Shown: positions 54,791-63,008 of the stretch, one piece after another
How the letters are laid out: each line of letters starts with the position of its first letter
Position numbering within the stretch: the first letter of the stretch is position 1
NCBI GenBank assembly: GCA_030148705.1
Contig: JASBSY010000014.1
Span: 496,001 to 560,000, forward strand
Direction: 5' to 3'
DNA: 64,000 nt
Source of the DNA: Pukyongia sp.
GTDB lineage: Bacteria; Bacteroidota; Bacteroidia; Flavobacteriales; Flavobacteriaceae
The notes under the pieces: model-generated
The model's input: the letters and a program-made list of their open reading frames with translations, nothing else
What the model was told of the DNA's origin: nothing
Databases searched by the model: none
Position numbers and translations under genes: made by a program

Positions 54791-54798
54791 CAAATATA
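54791..54798 (-). promoter_or_regulatory. Histidine kinase promoter, -7 element
   Basis: The minus strand reads TATATTTG, a full consensus match 33 bases before the ATG at 54757. Confidence 0.5.
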
Positions 54799-54808
54799 TA
54801 GTAATTTT

Positions 54809-55246
54809 CTATTTCACGTACAGTACATTCCTTCCATAATCAATGACTGCCCGATTGGCTTTAAGGAAATCTGCCCCGATTATTCCGTCCACCGCTTCCT
54901 CGTTTGCCTGTTCAAGTGCTTCGTTTACGTGTTCCAGGTCCAGGATAACAAAGGACATATTGTTGACGGTTTTTCCGCCAAGCTCGAAGGTATTATCGTT
55001 GCCTATATTGGTTATCATATTTGTGGCACCGGCGCCGGCTGCCTTTACATCGCTGTCTTCAGATTTCATACGGAAATGGAGAACGCTCGTAAATCCGATG
55101 CAGCTGTTTGAAGCGCCGGTATCAAGTATAAAATAGCCGGGTTGCCCGTTTATACTGGCACGCAGCTTATAATGTCCCGTCGTTAACTTTTTAAGTGGAA
55201 TTCTGTAATACTCACTCGATTCCAGCAATTTTCTTAGTGTAGTCAC
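54809..55246 (-). CDS. Retropepsin-like (clan AA) aspartic protease domain protein
   Basis: A 145-residue protein from the GTG at 55244-55246. The family-like N-terminus (TTLRKLLESSEYYRIPLKKL) begins there, and a -7 promoter element at 55260-55267 rules out the longer frame. The active-site motif is FILDTGASNSCIGF with Asp42-Thr-Gly. A second conserved segment VDGIIGADFLKANRAVIDYG closes the fold. One domain of this kind would act as a homodimer. Substrate unknown; family members in bacteria are little studied. Divergent from tatD with a shared inverted repeat between the promoters. Confidence 0.82.
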   Translation of the reverse strand: MTTLRKLLESSEYYRIPLKKLTTGHYKLRASINGQPGYFILDTGASNSCIGFTSVLHFRMKSEDSDVKAAGAGATNMITNIGNDNTFELGGKTVNNMSFVILDLEHVNEALEQANEEAVDGIIGADFLKANRAVIDYGRNVLYVK

Positions 55247-55259
55247 GCCTTTTTTATGA

Positions 55260-55289
55260 CAAATATAGCTAACAAAATAGTTAGCTTTG
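55260..55289. promoter_or_regulatory. Back-to-back promoters with shared inverted repeat
   Basis: The minus strand has TATATTTG (55260-55267, for the protease) and the plus strand TAGCTTTG (55282-55289, for tatD). AGCTAAC (55267-55273) and GTTAGCT (55280-55286) form a perfect inverted repeat with a 6-base loop that touches both -7 elements. Confidence 0.55.
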
Positions 55290-55294
55290 TAGCC

Positions 55295-56062
55295 ATGCTT
55301 ACCGATACGCATACACACTTATACAGCGAAGCCTTCGATGAGGACAGGGGTGAAATGATGGCTAGGGCTCAGGCAACAGGAGTTTCCAGGTTTTTTATTC
55401 CCGCCATAGATTCCACCTATCTGCAATCCATGCTCCGCTTGGAAAAAGATTATCCCGATGTAGTACACCTTATGATGGGGCTTCACCCCACATCTGTAAA
55501 ACCCGGGTCCTATATAGATGAATTGGAACTGGTTGAAAAGCTTTTTAAGCAAAGAAAGTTTGTTGCTGTTGGGGAAATTGGCATTGATCTCTATTGGGAT
55601 CGTTCTACTTTGGAGATACAAAAGGAAGCGTTTAAGCGACAGATAAAACTGGCAAAAAAACATAAACTGCCCATCGTGATTCATTGCAGAGATTCGTTCG
55701 ATGAGATATTCGAAGTGTTAGAAACCGAAAAAGACGACGACCTGTACGGCATTTTTCATTGTTTTACCGGAACTTTTGAGCAGGCGAAAAGGGCGATAGG
55801 ATTTAATATGAAACTGGGGATAGGAGGAGTGGTTACTTTTAAAAACGGCAAGATCGATGGTTTTCTCGACTCAATTGATATAAAACATATTGTTTTGGAA
55901 ACAGATTCCCCTTACCTTTCCCCGGTACCCTTTCGCGGCAAACGGAATGAAAGCGCTTATCTTAAGTTGATCTGCGAAAAAGTGGCGCAGTTATACGGGC
56001 TCAGCGTGGAGGAAGTTGCCGAGATTACAACACAAAATTCAAAAGAAGTCTTCGGAATTTAA
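55295..56062 (+). CDS. TatD family metal-dependent hydrolase
   Basis: A 255-residue TIM-barrel hydrolase from the ATG at 55295; the frame extends upstream into the promoter, so earlier starts are excluded. Metal ligands: His6 and His8 (DTHTHLY), Glu in GEIGIDLYW, His in VIHCRDS and HCFTG, and Asp in ETDSPYLSP. TatD enzymes are 3'-5' exonucleases or D-aminoacyl-tRNA deacylase-like hydrolases. It is followed two bases later by ansA. The -7 element ends five bases before the ATG, suggesting a leaderless message. Confidence 0.93.
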   Translation: MLTDTHTHLYSEAFDEDRGEMMARAQATGVSRFFIPAIDSTYLQSMLRLEKDYPDVVHLMMGLHPTSVKPGSYIDELELVEKLFKQRKFVAVGEIGIDLYWDRSTLEIQKEAFKRQIKLAKKHKLPIVIHCRDSFDEIFEVLETEKDDDLYGIFHCFTGTFEQAKRAIGFNMKLGIGGVVTFKNGKIDGFLDSIDIKHIVLETDSPYLSPVPFRGKRNESAYLKLICEKVAQLYGLSVEEVAEITTQNSKEVFGI

Positions 56063-56064
56063 TT

Positions 56065-57093
56065 ATGAAAAATCAAGCCAAAATACTTTTGATCTATACC
56101 GGGGGAACCATTGGTATGATAAAGGACTACAGTTCGGGAGCACTTTCGAATTTTAATTTTGCCGACCTCTTAACCTATATTCCCGAACTTCAATTGTTGG
56201 ATTGTACAATTTCAACCACGAGTTTCGACAAACCTATCGACAGTTCGAATATGAATATTGGTTTTTGGGTTCAGCTGGCTACAATCATTGAGGAGAATTA
56301 TAATCAATACGACGGATTTGTGGTATTACACGGTAGCGACACCATGTCCTATACCTCCTCGGCCCTAAGCTTTATGTTGGAGAATCTGAAGAAACCCGTA
56401 GTATTTACTGGATCTCAATTGCCAATTGGAGATCTAAGGACAGATGCCAAAGAGAATTTAATCACCTCAATACAGATAGCCGCTTTAAGGAATAAGGGTG
56501 CAGCTTTGATTCAGGAAGTTTGTCTTTATTTTGAATACAAGTTGTATCGTGCCAATCGTACCACCAAGATCAACGCTGAACATTTTGAGGCCTTTGCTTC
56601 CTTGAACTACCCTGCCCTTGCCGAAAGCGGCGTTAATCTGCGGGTAAATGAAACGGCACTTTTGGTTCCGGAATCAGACGAGAACCTTATTGTGCATAAG
56701 AATCTTGTTTCCGGAGTGGTTTTACTGAAGATGTTCCCGGGCATGGATCGCGATACGCTCGAGTATATGCTGTCTTATCCCGAAATGAAAGGATTGGTAC
56801 TGGAGACTTACGGCAGTGGCAATGTTACTACTGAAGAATGGTTTCTCGATCAACTGAAGGCTGTAATAGCGCGAGGTATTCCCGTGATCAATGTCACTCA
56901 ATGTTCCGGGGGTAGTGTAACAATGGGGATGTACGAGACCAGTGTGGAATTAAAGAAAATGGGCGTTATTTCGGGTAAGGATATTACTACTGAAGCTGCG
57001 CTGGCCAAAGTGATGTATTTATTAGGACAGCAAATTTCACCCCAGACGTTCGCTACTTTTTTTGAAACCTCTATTCGGGGCGAAATGACCTGA
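56065..57093 (+). CDS. ansA: Type I (cytoplasmic) L-asparaginase
   Basis: A 342-residue amidohydrolase converting asparagine to aspartate and ammonia. The two threonine motifs are IYTGGTIGMIKD (Thr15) and VLHGSDTMSYTSSALSFML; DLRTDAKENL and NVTQCSGGSV are also conserved. No signal peptide, so a cytoplasmic enzyme. Co-transcribed with tatD (gap of two bases). Confidence 0.95.
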   Translation: MKNQAKILLIYTGGTIGMIKDYSSGALSNFNFADLLTYIPELQLLDCTISTTSFDKPIDSSNMNIGFWVQLATIIEENYNQYDGFVVLHGSDTMSYTSSALSFMLENLKKPVVFTGSQLPIGDLRTDAKENLITSIQIAALRNKGAALIQEVCLYFEYKLYRANRTTKINAEHFEAFASLNYPALAESGVNLRVNETALLVPESDENLIVHKNLVSGVVLLKMFPGMDRDTLEYMLSYPEMKGLVLETYGSGNVTTEEWFLDQLKAVIARGIPVINVTQCSGGSVTMGMYETSVELKKMGVISGKDITTEAALAKVMYLLGQQISPQTFATFFETSIRGEMT

Positions 57094-57175
57094 AATTTCT
57101 CTCGATTTTATTTTAAAACCCGCCATTTTTTTTGTTATTTGGCAGCCCTTTCCGGATTGCGATTCGGATTTGAAT

Positions 57176-57263
57176 AGAGAGGTGGCCGAGTGGTCGAAGG
57201 CGCACGCCTGGAAAGTGTGTATACGCCAAAAGCGTATCGAGGGTTCGAATCCCTTCCTCTCTG
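57176..57263 (+). tRNA. tRNA-Ser, anticodon GGA
   Basis: An 88-base class II tRNA. AGAGAGG (57176-57182) pairs with CCTCTCT (57256-57262). The D arm is TGGCCGAGTGGTCGAAGGC. The anticodon stem CACGC/GTGTG encloses CTGGAAA, giving GGA (codons UCC/UCU). A long variable arm (TATACGC...GCGTATC) and GGTTCGAATCC T arm follow. The discriminator G is as expected for serine. CCA is not encoded. Confidence 0.96.
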
Positions 57264-57282
57264 CGAATGAAGTTACGAGCGA

Positions 57283-57477
57283 GAGAATTTGTCGAAGCTT
57301 GCTTCAGCAAATTCTCGAGCGAGGAACTTGGAGATGCGCAGCATCTGTGTTCATTGCCAGCATTGTCTTAAGGGATCAGCGAGCGACAGCGAGCTAATCC
57401 CGTCGGGGATCATCGCAGATTTGCTTCAGCAAATTCTCGAGCGAGGAACTTGGAGATGCGCAGCTTCTGTGTTCATT
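57283..57477 (+). repeat. Direct repeats with hairpins downstream of tRNA-Ser
   Basis: 57299-57355 and 57421-57477 are 57-base copies differing at one base (57343 vs 57465), 122 bases apart. The first copy completes a nested hairpin: GAGAATTTG (57283-57291) with CAAATTCTC (57308-57316), and GAAGC-TT-GCTTC (57294-57305) inside. The second carries ATTTGC-TTCA-GCAAAT. No coding frame is convincing. 57478-57585 holds nothing recognisable. Confidence 0.85.
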
Positions 57478-57585
57478 CAGATTTTCGGTGAAAATAGTAA
57501 TTGATTCCTGTAAATCCAGAGGTTTCAGCATAGGATCCCTCATTTAGTCCAGAGAATGTGAAATTTCAACGGAATTATAGAACAT

Positions 57586-57640
57586 ATGCGGTCTCATTCA
57601 TATAATTATTGCGCATTAACTAATTATTTTTATATCTTTA
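57586..57640 (+). promoter_or_regulatory. exbB upstream element and -7 variant
   Basis: ATGCG (57586-57590) and CGCAT (57612-57616) enclose GTCTCATTCATA, similar to the element before tadA. TATCTTTA (57633-57640) is a -7 variant, 37 bases before the exbB ATG. Confidence 0.4.
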
Positions 57641-57676
57641 AACCTTTAACTAAAATCAAACTTTAAGTCGATAGCA

Positions 57677-58483
57677 ATGAAAAAATTATTTTCTATTATG
57701 GCAATTGCCGCATTATGTTTTGCGGGAACATTTAACGCAAATGCAACAGCTGCTCAAACTATGCCGACCAGTGCTCAATCCCTGGTAACTGCAGCTACGG
57801 TTACGATTATTCAAGATGACGAAGAAGCCGTTGTCGCGGATGAACCACAAGGATGGCATCAAAATCTTAAACAGCGATTCATTGAAGGTGGCCCGGGGTT
57901 TATGGGAATTGTATTGTTGTGTTTAATTCTTGGGCTAGCAATTGCTATCGAGAGAATTATTTATTTAAATCTTTCTACCACTAATACTCAGAAGCTCGCT
58001 GAAAATGTTGAAGACGCTCTGAATAGTGGAGGCGTAGAAGCTGCCAAAGAAGTTTGCAGAAACACTAAAGGACCTGTTGCTTCCATTTACTATCAGGGAC
58101 TTGACCGCGCCGACGAAAGTATCGAGGCCGCCGAAAAGGCTGTTATCGCTTACGGAGGTGTTCAAATGGGACAGTTGGAAAAGAACGTATCCTGGATATC
58201 ATTGTTTATCGCACTCGCACCCATGCTTGGTTTCATGGGAACTGTAATTGGTATGATTTTGGCATTCGATAAGATCGAAGCCGCCGGAGATATGAACCCA
58301 TCTCTTGTAGCAGGAGGTATTAAAGTAGCACTTCTAACAACCGTATTCGGTCTTATAGTTGCTATTATCCTTCAAATCTTTTACAACTACATCATCGCTA
58401 AGATCGATAGTATTGTAAACAGTATGGAAGATGCATCTATCACCTTGATAGATATGTTGGTTGACTACAAGAACAAAAGATAA
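57677..58483 (+). CDS. exbB: MotA/TolQ/ExbB proton channel family protein
   Basis: A 268-residue inner-membrane protein. It starts with a signal-like helix (1-25), a low-complexity Ala/Thr/Gln stretch, then membrane segments at about 73-93 (GFMGIVLLCLILGLAIAIERIIY), 173-195 (WISLFIALAPMLGFMGTVIGMIL) and 210-235. The last two carry the conserved core of the channel. With ExbD it harvests the proton gradient to drive TonB or gliding/T9SS-like machines. First gene of a four-gene operon with two ExbD-like proteins. Confidence 0.92.
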   Translation: MKKLFSIMAIAALCFAGTFNANATAAQTMPTSAQSLVTAATVTIIQDDEEAVVADEPQGWHQNLKQRFIEGGPGFMGIVLLCLILGLAIAIERIIYLNLSTTNTQKLAENVEDALNSGGVEAAKEVCRNTKGPVASIYYQGLDRADESIEAAEKAVIAYGGVQMGQLEKNVSWISLFIALAPMLGFMGTVIGMILAFDKIEAAGDMNPSLVAGGIKVALLTTVFGLIVAIILQIFYNYIIAKIDSIVNSMEDASITLIDMLVDYKNKR

Positions 58484-58504
58484 TTAACCCAAAATCTAAA
58501 CAGA

Positions 58505-58909
58505 ATGGGATTACACAAAGTATTTAAAATAATTGCGCTTCTGCTGGCAGTTGCCGGTATCGTTTCCCTGATCATGGTATTGGTTAATGGTAACGGACTG
58601 GATTTCCAGATGTACGTAGCGTATATTATACTGGCACTTACGTTATTACTCGTACTTGTCTATGTATTGAAAGGAATATTCTCTGGAAATTTGAAAAAGA
58701 CCTTAATGTCTGTCGGCGCCTTTTTACTGGTAATTATTATTGCCTACGTGCTGGCGGATGGGACTTCAGTCGAAATGAGAGATGGTGAAATGTTATCTGA
58801 AAGTGGTTCTAAATGGGTAGGTACCGGATTGTATACGTTTTACATTCTGGCAATTCTGGCGATTGGAGCAATGGTTTTAAGCGGAATTAAAAAAATGTCT
58901 ACTAGATAA
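58505..58909 (+). CDS. Four-helix membrane protein within the exb operon
   Basis: A 134-residue protein with four hydrophobic segments (about 7-27, 36-58, 68-85, 110-128) and a short polar loop (DGTSVEMRDGEMLSESGSKW). I do not recognise it. Its last base is the first base of the next exbD start codon region, so translation is coupled. Conserved position in the operon would suggest a partner of the proton channel; that is inference. Confidence 0.78.
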   Translation: MGLHKVFKIIALLLAVAGIVSLIMVLVNGNGLDFQMYVAYIILALTLLLVLVYVLKGIFSGNLKKTLMSVGAFLLVIIIAYVLADGTSVEMRDGEMLSESGSKWVGTGLYTFYILAILAIGAMVLSGIKKMSTR

Positions 58910-59532
58910 TGGGAAGAAGAGCAACACCTGAGGTTAATGCCGGGTCCATGGCGGACATTGCATTCCTGTTACTTATCTTTTTTCTTGTTACCACAACAAT
59001 AGAAAAAGATAAAGGAATAGCACGTCAGCTACCCCCGATAGAGCCTCCAACGGAAGAACCTCCTCTGATCAAGCAAAAGAACCTGTTTATTGTTAATGTA
59101 AACAAGGATGATCAGTTGCTGGTTGAGGATGAACTGATGCAATTAAAAGATCTTAAGCAAGCTGCTATCGAATTTCTGGATAATGGTGGCGCTCCTGCAG
59201 GTAGTCCGGAATATTGCTCGTATTGTAAAGGGAAAAGAAGTCCTTCTTCTTCAGATAATCCCGACAAAGCGGTAATAAGTGTTCAGAACGACAGGCTTAC
59301 TTCCTATAAAATGTACATCGCCGTTCAGAATGAACTGGTGGCTGCATATAACCACCTTAGGGACCGGGAATCGGAACGCCTTTACGGATGGAAGTTTACG
59401 GATGTGAGCAGGGCCATTAATGAGGGCACCTTTCAGGGGAATGAAGAGGCAGCCAAGGAAAAACTGGAAGTAATTCAAAAGTTATTTCCACTGAAGCTTT
59501 CTGAAGCCGAACCGAAAACTAAAGCACAATAA
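58909..59532 (+). CDS. exbD: ExbD/TolR family protein with CxxC insert
   Basis: A 207-residue protein. A single N-terminal membrane helix carries the conserved proton-carrying Asp16 (MADIAFLLLIFFLVTT). The periplasmic domain follows, with an insert of about 25 residues containing Cys103 and Cys106 (EYCSYCKGK) before AVISVQNDR. Works with ExbB as the channel stator. Larger than E. coli ExbD (141 residues). Confidence 0.92.
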   Translation: MGRRATPEVNAGSMADIAFLLLIFFLVTTTIEKDKGIARQLPPIEPPTEEPPLIKQKNLFIVNVNKDDQLLVEDELMQLKDLKQAAIEFLDNGGAPAGSPEYCSYCKGKRSPSSSDNPDKAVISVQNDRLTSYKMYIAVQNELVAAYNHLRDRESERLYGWKFTDVSRAINEGTFQGNEEAAKEKLEVIQKLFPLKLSEAEPKTKAQ

Positions 59533-59545
59533 ACGAGAGGAGATT

Positions 59546-60022
59546 ATGTCAAAATTCAAAAAGAAAAAAGGCGGTGAAATTCCGGCTGTCAATACAGCCT
59601 CATTACCGGATATTGTCTTTATGTTACTGTTTTTCTTTATGGTTGTTACCGTATTGAGAGATACAGACCTATTGGTGAAGAATGAACTTCCCAAGGCCGA
59701 TCAGGTTGAAAAACTAAAAAAGGATCGCGCCGTTTTTATCTACGCAGGCAAACCGAGTTCTCGCTATCAGGACAAGTTTGGTACCGAAGGTAGAGTGCAA
59801 ATAGGCGATAAATATACCGATATAAGTAATATAGGATTGGCCCTGGAAGAAGCCAGGCGTAAACTTCGTCCTGAGCTTCAGGACAAGGTGTACGTGGCTT
59901 TAAAGGTCGACGGAGAAACCAATACGGGACTCGTTAGTGATATCAAACAGGTTTTGAGAGAACGAAATCTATTGAAGATCATGTACATTACCACACCCGG
60001 AAACGAATTGGTTAGTAATTAA
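59546..60022 (+). CDS. exbD: Second ExbD/TolR family protein
   Basis: A 158-residue protein with a lysine-rich N-terminus, one membrane helix holding Asp22 (LPDIVFMLLFFFMVVTV) and a small periplasmic domain (DKVYVALKVDGETNTGLVSDIKQVLRERN). Last gene of the exbB operon. Two different ExbD proteins suggest a heteromeric stator, common in Bacteroidota. Confidence 0.92.
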   Translation: MSKFKKKKGGEIPAVNTASLPDIVFMLLFFFMVVTVLRDTDLLVKNELPKADQVEKLKKDRAVFIYAGKPSSRYQDKFGTEGRVQIGDKYTDISNIGLALEEARRKLRPELQDKVYVALKVDGETNTGLVSDIKQVLRERNLLKIMYITTPGNELVSN

Positions 60023-60046
60023 TACAATTTCTATCGAAAAATATAG

Positions 60047-60080
60047 CGCCCTGGCAATATAGCCGGGGCGTTTTTGTTTT
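60047..60080 (+). terminator. Intrinsic terminator of the exb operon
   Basis: A 9-bp stem (60047-60055 with 60062-60070, one G:U pair) over a 6-base loop, followed by five T. Confidence 0.82.
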
Positions 60081-60097
60081 ATAATTCGAAATACTAT

Positions 60098-60105
60098 TAT
60101 CTTTA
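60098..60105 (+). promoter_or_regulatory. Promoter -7 variant of the barrel protein gene
   Basis: TATCTTTA ends four bases before the ATG at 60110, implying a leaderless transcript if active. Confidence 0.35.
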
Positions 60106-60109
60106 ACCT

Positions 60110-60811
60110 ATGCGGGACAGACTTCATTTCGGCATCCTTTATCTCATTCTCATTACAGGGGTTACTGCTGTTGCCCAGGATACGATTCAGCCGCCGGCAG
60201 ACCAGCGATACCGGGAAGACCAGTTCTATGTTGGGGCAACATATAACCTGCTCTCAGACGTTCCCGATAATGTGGTCTCAAGAGGGCTTTCGGGAGGACT
60301 GCATTTCGGATACCTGCGGGATATGCCCGTTAATGAACGAAGAAATGTGGCCATTGCAGTCGGTCTCGGTATGTCGATCGATCGATTCGGGCACAACCTT
60401 TTTATCGGAGAGCTCGACAACGAGCAAACAGTATTCAGGGTACTGGATGAGGATATCGATTTTGATGTTAATCAGTTTAGTACATCCACTCTTGAGGTGC
60501 CTATACAATTCCGGTGGCGGACCTCTACGGCCACTTCATATAAATTCTGGAGAATCTATACCGGTTTGCGCATCGGATATACCTTTTGGTATAAATCCAG
60601 CTTTAAACAGCCCAACAACGAAGTCTATCAAACCGACATACCCGAGTTCGACAGGTTGAGGCTGGGAGCCAGTCTGAGTTTTGGTTACAACACCTTCAAC
60701 TTCTATGTGTATTACAGCGTTAATCCTTTCTTCAAGGACGCCCTTACCGATATGGGGGACGAAGTGAATTTCAAGACCATCAAAGTAGGGCTGATGTTCT
60801 ACATCCTATAG
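60110..60811 (+). CDS. Outer-membrane beta-barrel (PorT-like) protein
   Basis: A 233-residue protein with a signal peptide (1-22, cut after AVAQ). The mature part is strand-rich (REDQFYVGATYNLLSDVP, GLSGGLHFGYLRDMP, LRIGYTFWYKSSF, FNFYVYYSVNPFF) and ends in IKVGLMFYIL. It fits the porin/PorT-type OMP_b-brl family. True PorT/SprT is a T9SS component, but family-level similarity does not prove that role here. The 3' end overlaps the convergent membrane protein gene by six bases. Confidence 0.8.
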   Translation: MRDRLHFGILYLILITGVTAVAQDTIQPPADQRYREDQFYVGATYNLLSDVPDNVVSRGLSGGLHFGYLRDMPVNERRNVAIAVGLGMSIDRFGHNLFIGELDNEQTVFRVLDEDIDFDVNQFSTSTLEVPIQFRWRTSTATSYKFWRIYTGLRIGYTFWYKSSFKQPNNEVYQTDIPEFDRLRLGASLSFGYNTFNFYVYYSVNPFFKDALTDMGDEVNFKTIKVGLMFYIL

Positions 60812-61414
60812 CCAGAAGTTCAATAAGATAAGCTGAGGAAGGAGCCCGATAAAGAGCCCAATTATCAGCTCTGAATTCAGGTGCGATTCTGTATGCAAAC
60901 GAGAAGAGGCCACCCAGCCGTTAGCCACGAATAGAGCAATGATCCACAACAACAGATTTACCTTAAAGTGAGCGCTTAAAGCGATGAGAAACATGGTCAC
61001 CCCGGCTATACCCATTTGGTGTAAGCTGATCTTGATCTTGAAAAAAACCAGTATTAAGGCCGTTAGGGCTGAGAATAATATTCCTACAAAGAAATAATAC
61101 AACTCCGGACTGTCGTAAGGATCGAAAACCATCTTTATAATCAACAGCAGTAGTATACTCTGTAACATCAAAGGAATCTTGCGTTCCGAAACCGCTTCCA
61201 AATGAATGCTGGAAACCAACTTCAGATTTTTCAAAAGGAAGAATGTTACCAGTGGAATCAGGAAGGTAATTATACAAACCGCCGTTAATTTAGCAATTAG
61301 CAGTTCGGGTTCGACATATCGCGGCGTGATAAAATAATAAAGCAATGTACCCAGTAAGGGCATCAGCAGGGGATGAAACAAATAAGCTGCGGCACGTAAA
61401 AAGATGTTCATCAA
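60806..61414 (-). CDS. Polytopic membrane protein, PAP2-like
   Basis: A 202-residue protein with about six hydrophobic segments. The C-terminal VASSRLHTESHLNSELIIG resembles the third motif of PAP2 phosphatases (SR...H), but the first two motifs are not clear, so activity is doubtful. It overlaps rpoN by four bases and is translated with it. Confidence 0.72.
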   Translation of the reverse strand: MMNIFLRAAAYLFHPLLMPLLGTLLYYFITPRYVEPELLIAKLTAVCIITFLIPLVTFFLLKNLKLVSSIHLEAVSERKIPLMLQSILLLLIIKMVFDPYDSPELYYFFVGILFSALTALILVFFKIKISLHQMGIAGVTMFLIALSAHFKVNLLLWIIALFVANGWVASSRLHTESHLNSELIIGLFIGLLPQLILLNFWL

Positions 61415-62874
61415 ATTTCTTTTCTTAATCGCGCAACCGGCAGATCCAGTTGCTCCCTGTATTTGGCTACGGTTCGTCTTGCGATAGGATATCCCTTCTC
61501 TTTAAGAATTTTGGCCAGTTTATCGTCGGTAAGAGGCTTTCTCTTGTTTTCATCCGAAATGGTCATTTCCAGGATCTTTTTGATCTCTCGGGTAGATACA
61601 TCCTCTCCCTGGTCATTTTTCATCGACTCACTGAAGAATTCCTTGATGAGCTTGGTGCCGTAGGGCGTATCCACGTACTTACTGTTGGCTACCCTCGAAA
61701 CAGTAGACACATCCATGTTGATCTTATCGGCAATATCTTTCAGGATCATCGGTTTTAATTTACGCTCATCCCCGGTGAGGAAATACTCCTCCTGGTGATG
61801 CATGATGGAGTTCATGGTTACAAACAGGGTTTGCTGCCGCTGCTTAATAGCGTCGATAAACCATTTTGCGGCATCCAGCTTCTGTTTTATAAACATCACG
61901 GCATCCTTTTGCGATTTCGACTTGTCCTTGGCCTCCTTATAGCCTTTAAGCATATTGGTATATTCCCGGGATACGTGTAATTCGGGGGCATTCCGCCCGT
62001 TAAGGGTAAGTTCCAGCTCGCCGTCGACAATCTTTATTGCGAAATCGGGAACCACGTGTTCCACCATACGGGTGTTCCCTGAGTAGGTACCACCCGGCTT
62101 GGGATTTAAGCCCTCGATCTCGTGAATGGCTCCCCGCAATTGTTCTTCAGTTATATCGTATTTCTGAAGTAGTTTCTTATAATGCTTTTTGGTAAAGTGA
62201 TCGAAGGCCTCGTCAATGATCTTAGTCGCCAGATCGACCGATTCGGTTGGTGCCTTGCGATGTAATTGAATTAACAGGCATTCTCTTAGGTTTCTGGCAC
62301 CCACCCCGGCAGGATCGAGTTCCTGTACCAACCTAAGTACTTTTTCTATCTTTTCGACCGTGGTGTACACATTTTGGGTAAATGCAAGATCGTCAAGGAT
62401 ATCGTTAAGCTCCCTTCTGATATACCCACTCTCGTCTACACTTCCCACCAGGAACCTGGCAATTTCTTCGGCTTCCTCGTCGAGTCTGTAGGTGCTTAAT
62501 TGCTGCAGCAGGTGCTGGTTAAAGGAAGTTCCCGATGCATAAGGGGTCTGTTTTTCATCGTCATCGGCGCTGTAGTTGTTGGCGGAGAGTTTGTAACTCG
62601 GAGTTTCGTCATCACTGAGATAATCGTCCACATTGATCTCGGTTTCAATTACCTCGGTTCCCTCGTCGTAAGTGTCCTCGTAGGTGTCATCGCCAAAATC
62701 ATCGTTAAACTCATCGAGCTCCTCCTTGCCCGATTCCAGCGCAGGATTTTCCTCCATCTCCTGGGCAATACGCTGCTCGAATGCCTGGGTAGGCAATTGA
62801 ATCAGCTTCATCAGCTGAATTTGCTGAGGAGAAAGCTTCTGGGATAATTTAAAGTTTAACTGTTGCTTTAACAT
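61411..62874 (-). CDS. rpoN: RNA polymerase sigma-54 factor
   Basis: A 487-residue sigma factor. Region I is the Gln/Leu-rich activator-interacting part (MLKQQLNFKLSQKLSPQQIQLMKLIQLPTQAFEQRI). An acidic linker follows (about 50-110). The core-binding domain covers about 120-300. The DNA-binding part has a helix-turn-helix and the RpoN box ARRTVAKYR (465-473). It needs an AAA+ activator, none of which is in this window. It is followed by the small membrane protein and preceded by asnS. Confidence 0.96.
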   Translation of the reverse strand: MLKQQLNFKLSQKLSPQQIQLMKLIQLPTQAFEQRIAQEMEENPALESGKEELDEFNDDFGDDTYEDTYDEGTEVIETEINVDDYLSDDETPSYKLSANNYSADDDEKQTPYASGTSFNQHLLQQLSTYRLDEEAEEIARFLVGSVDESGYIRRELNDILDDLAFTQNVYTTVEKIEKVLRLVQELDPAGVGARNLRECLLIQLHRKAPTESVDLATKIIDEAFDHFTKKHYKKLLQKYDITEEQLRGAIHEIEGLNPKPGGTYSGNTRMVEHVVPDFAIKIVDGELELTLNGRNAPELHVSREYTNMLKGYKEAKDKSKSQKDAVMFIKQKLDAAKWFIDAIKQRQQTLFVTMNSIMHHQEEYFLTGDERKLKPMILKDIADKINMDVSTVSRVANSKYVDTPYGTKLIKEFFSESMKNDQGEDVSTREIKKILEMTISDENKRKPLTDDKLAKILKEKGYPIARRTVAKYREQLDLPVARLRKEI

Positions 62875-62904
62875 ACTGCATTTCTAGTGATGTATAAATT
62901 TAAA

Positions 62905-62942
62905 AAAAAGGGACTACTTTATAGTGAAAGCAGCCCCTTTTT
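62905..62942 (-). terminator. Intrinsic terminator of asnS
   Basis: A 16-bp stem (62905-62920 with 62927-62942, two G:U-type pairs on the RNA) over a 6-base loop, followed on the minus strand by T. It lies between the asnS stop and rpoN. Confidence 0.85.
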
Positions 62943-63008
62943 AATAAAAGCTTGTGAAATGTTTTTTTCTGAAAGAACCCAATATTTAAAGGTCTTTACA
63001 GCGATTGA

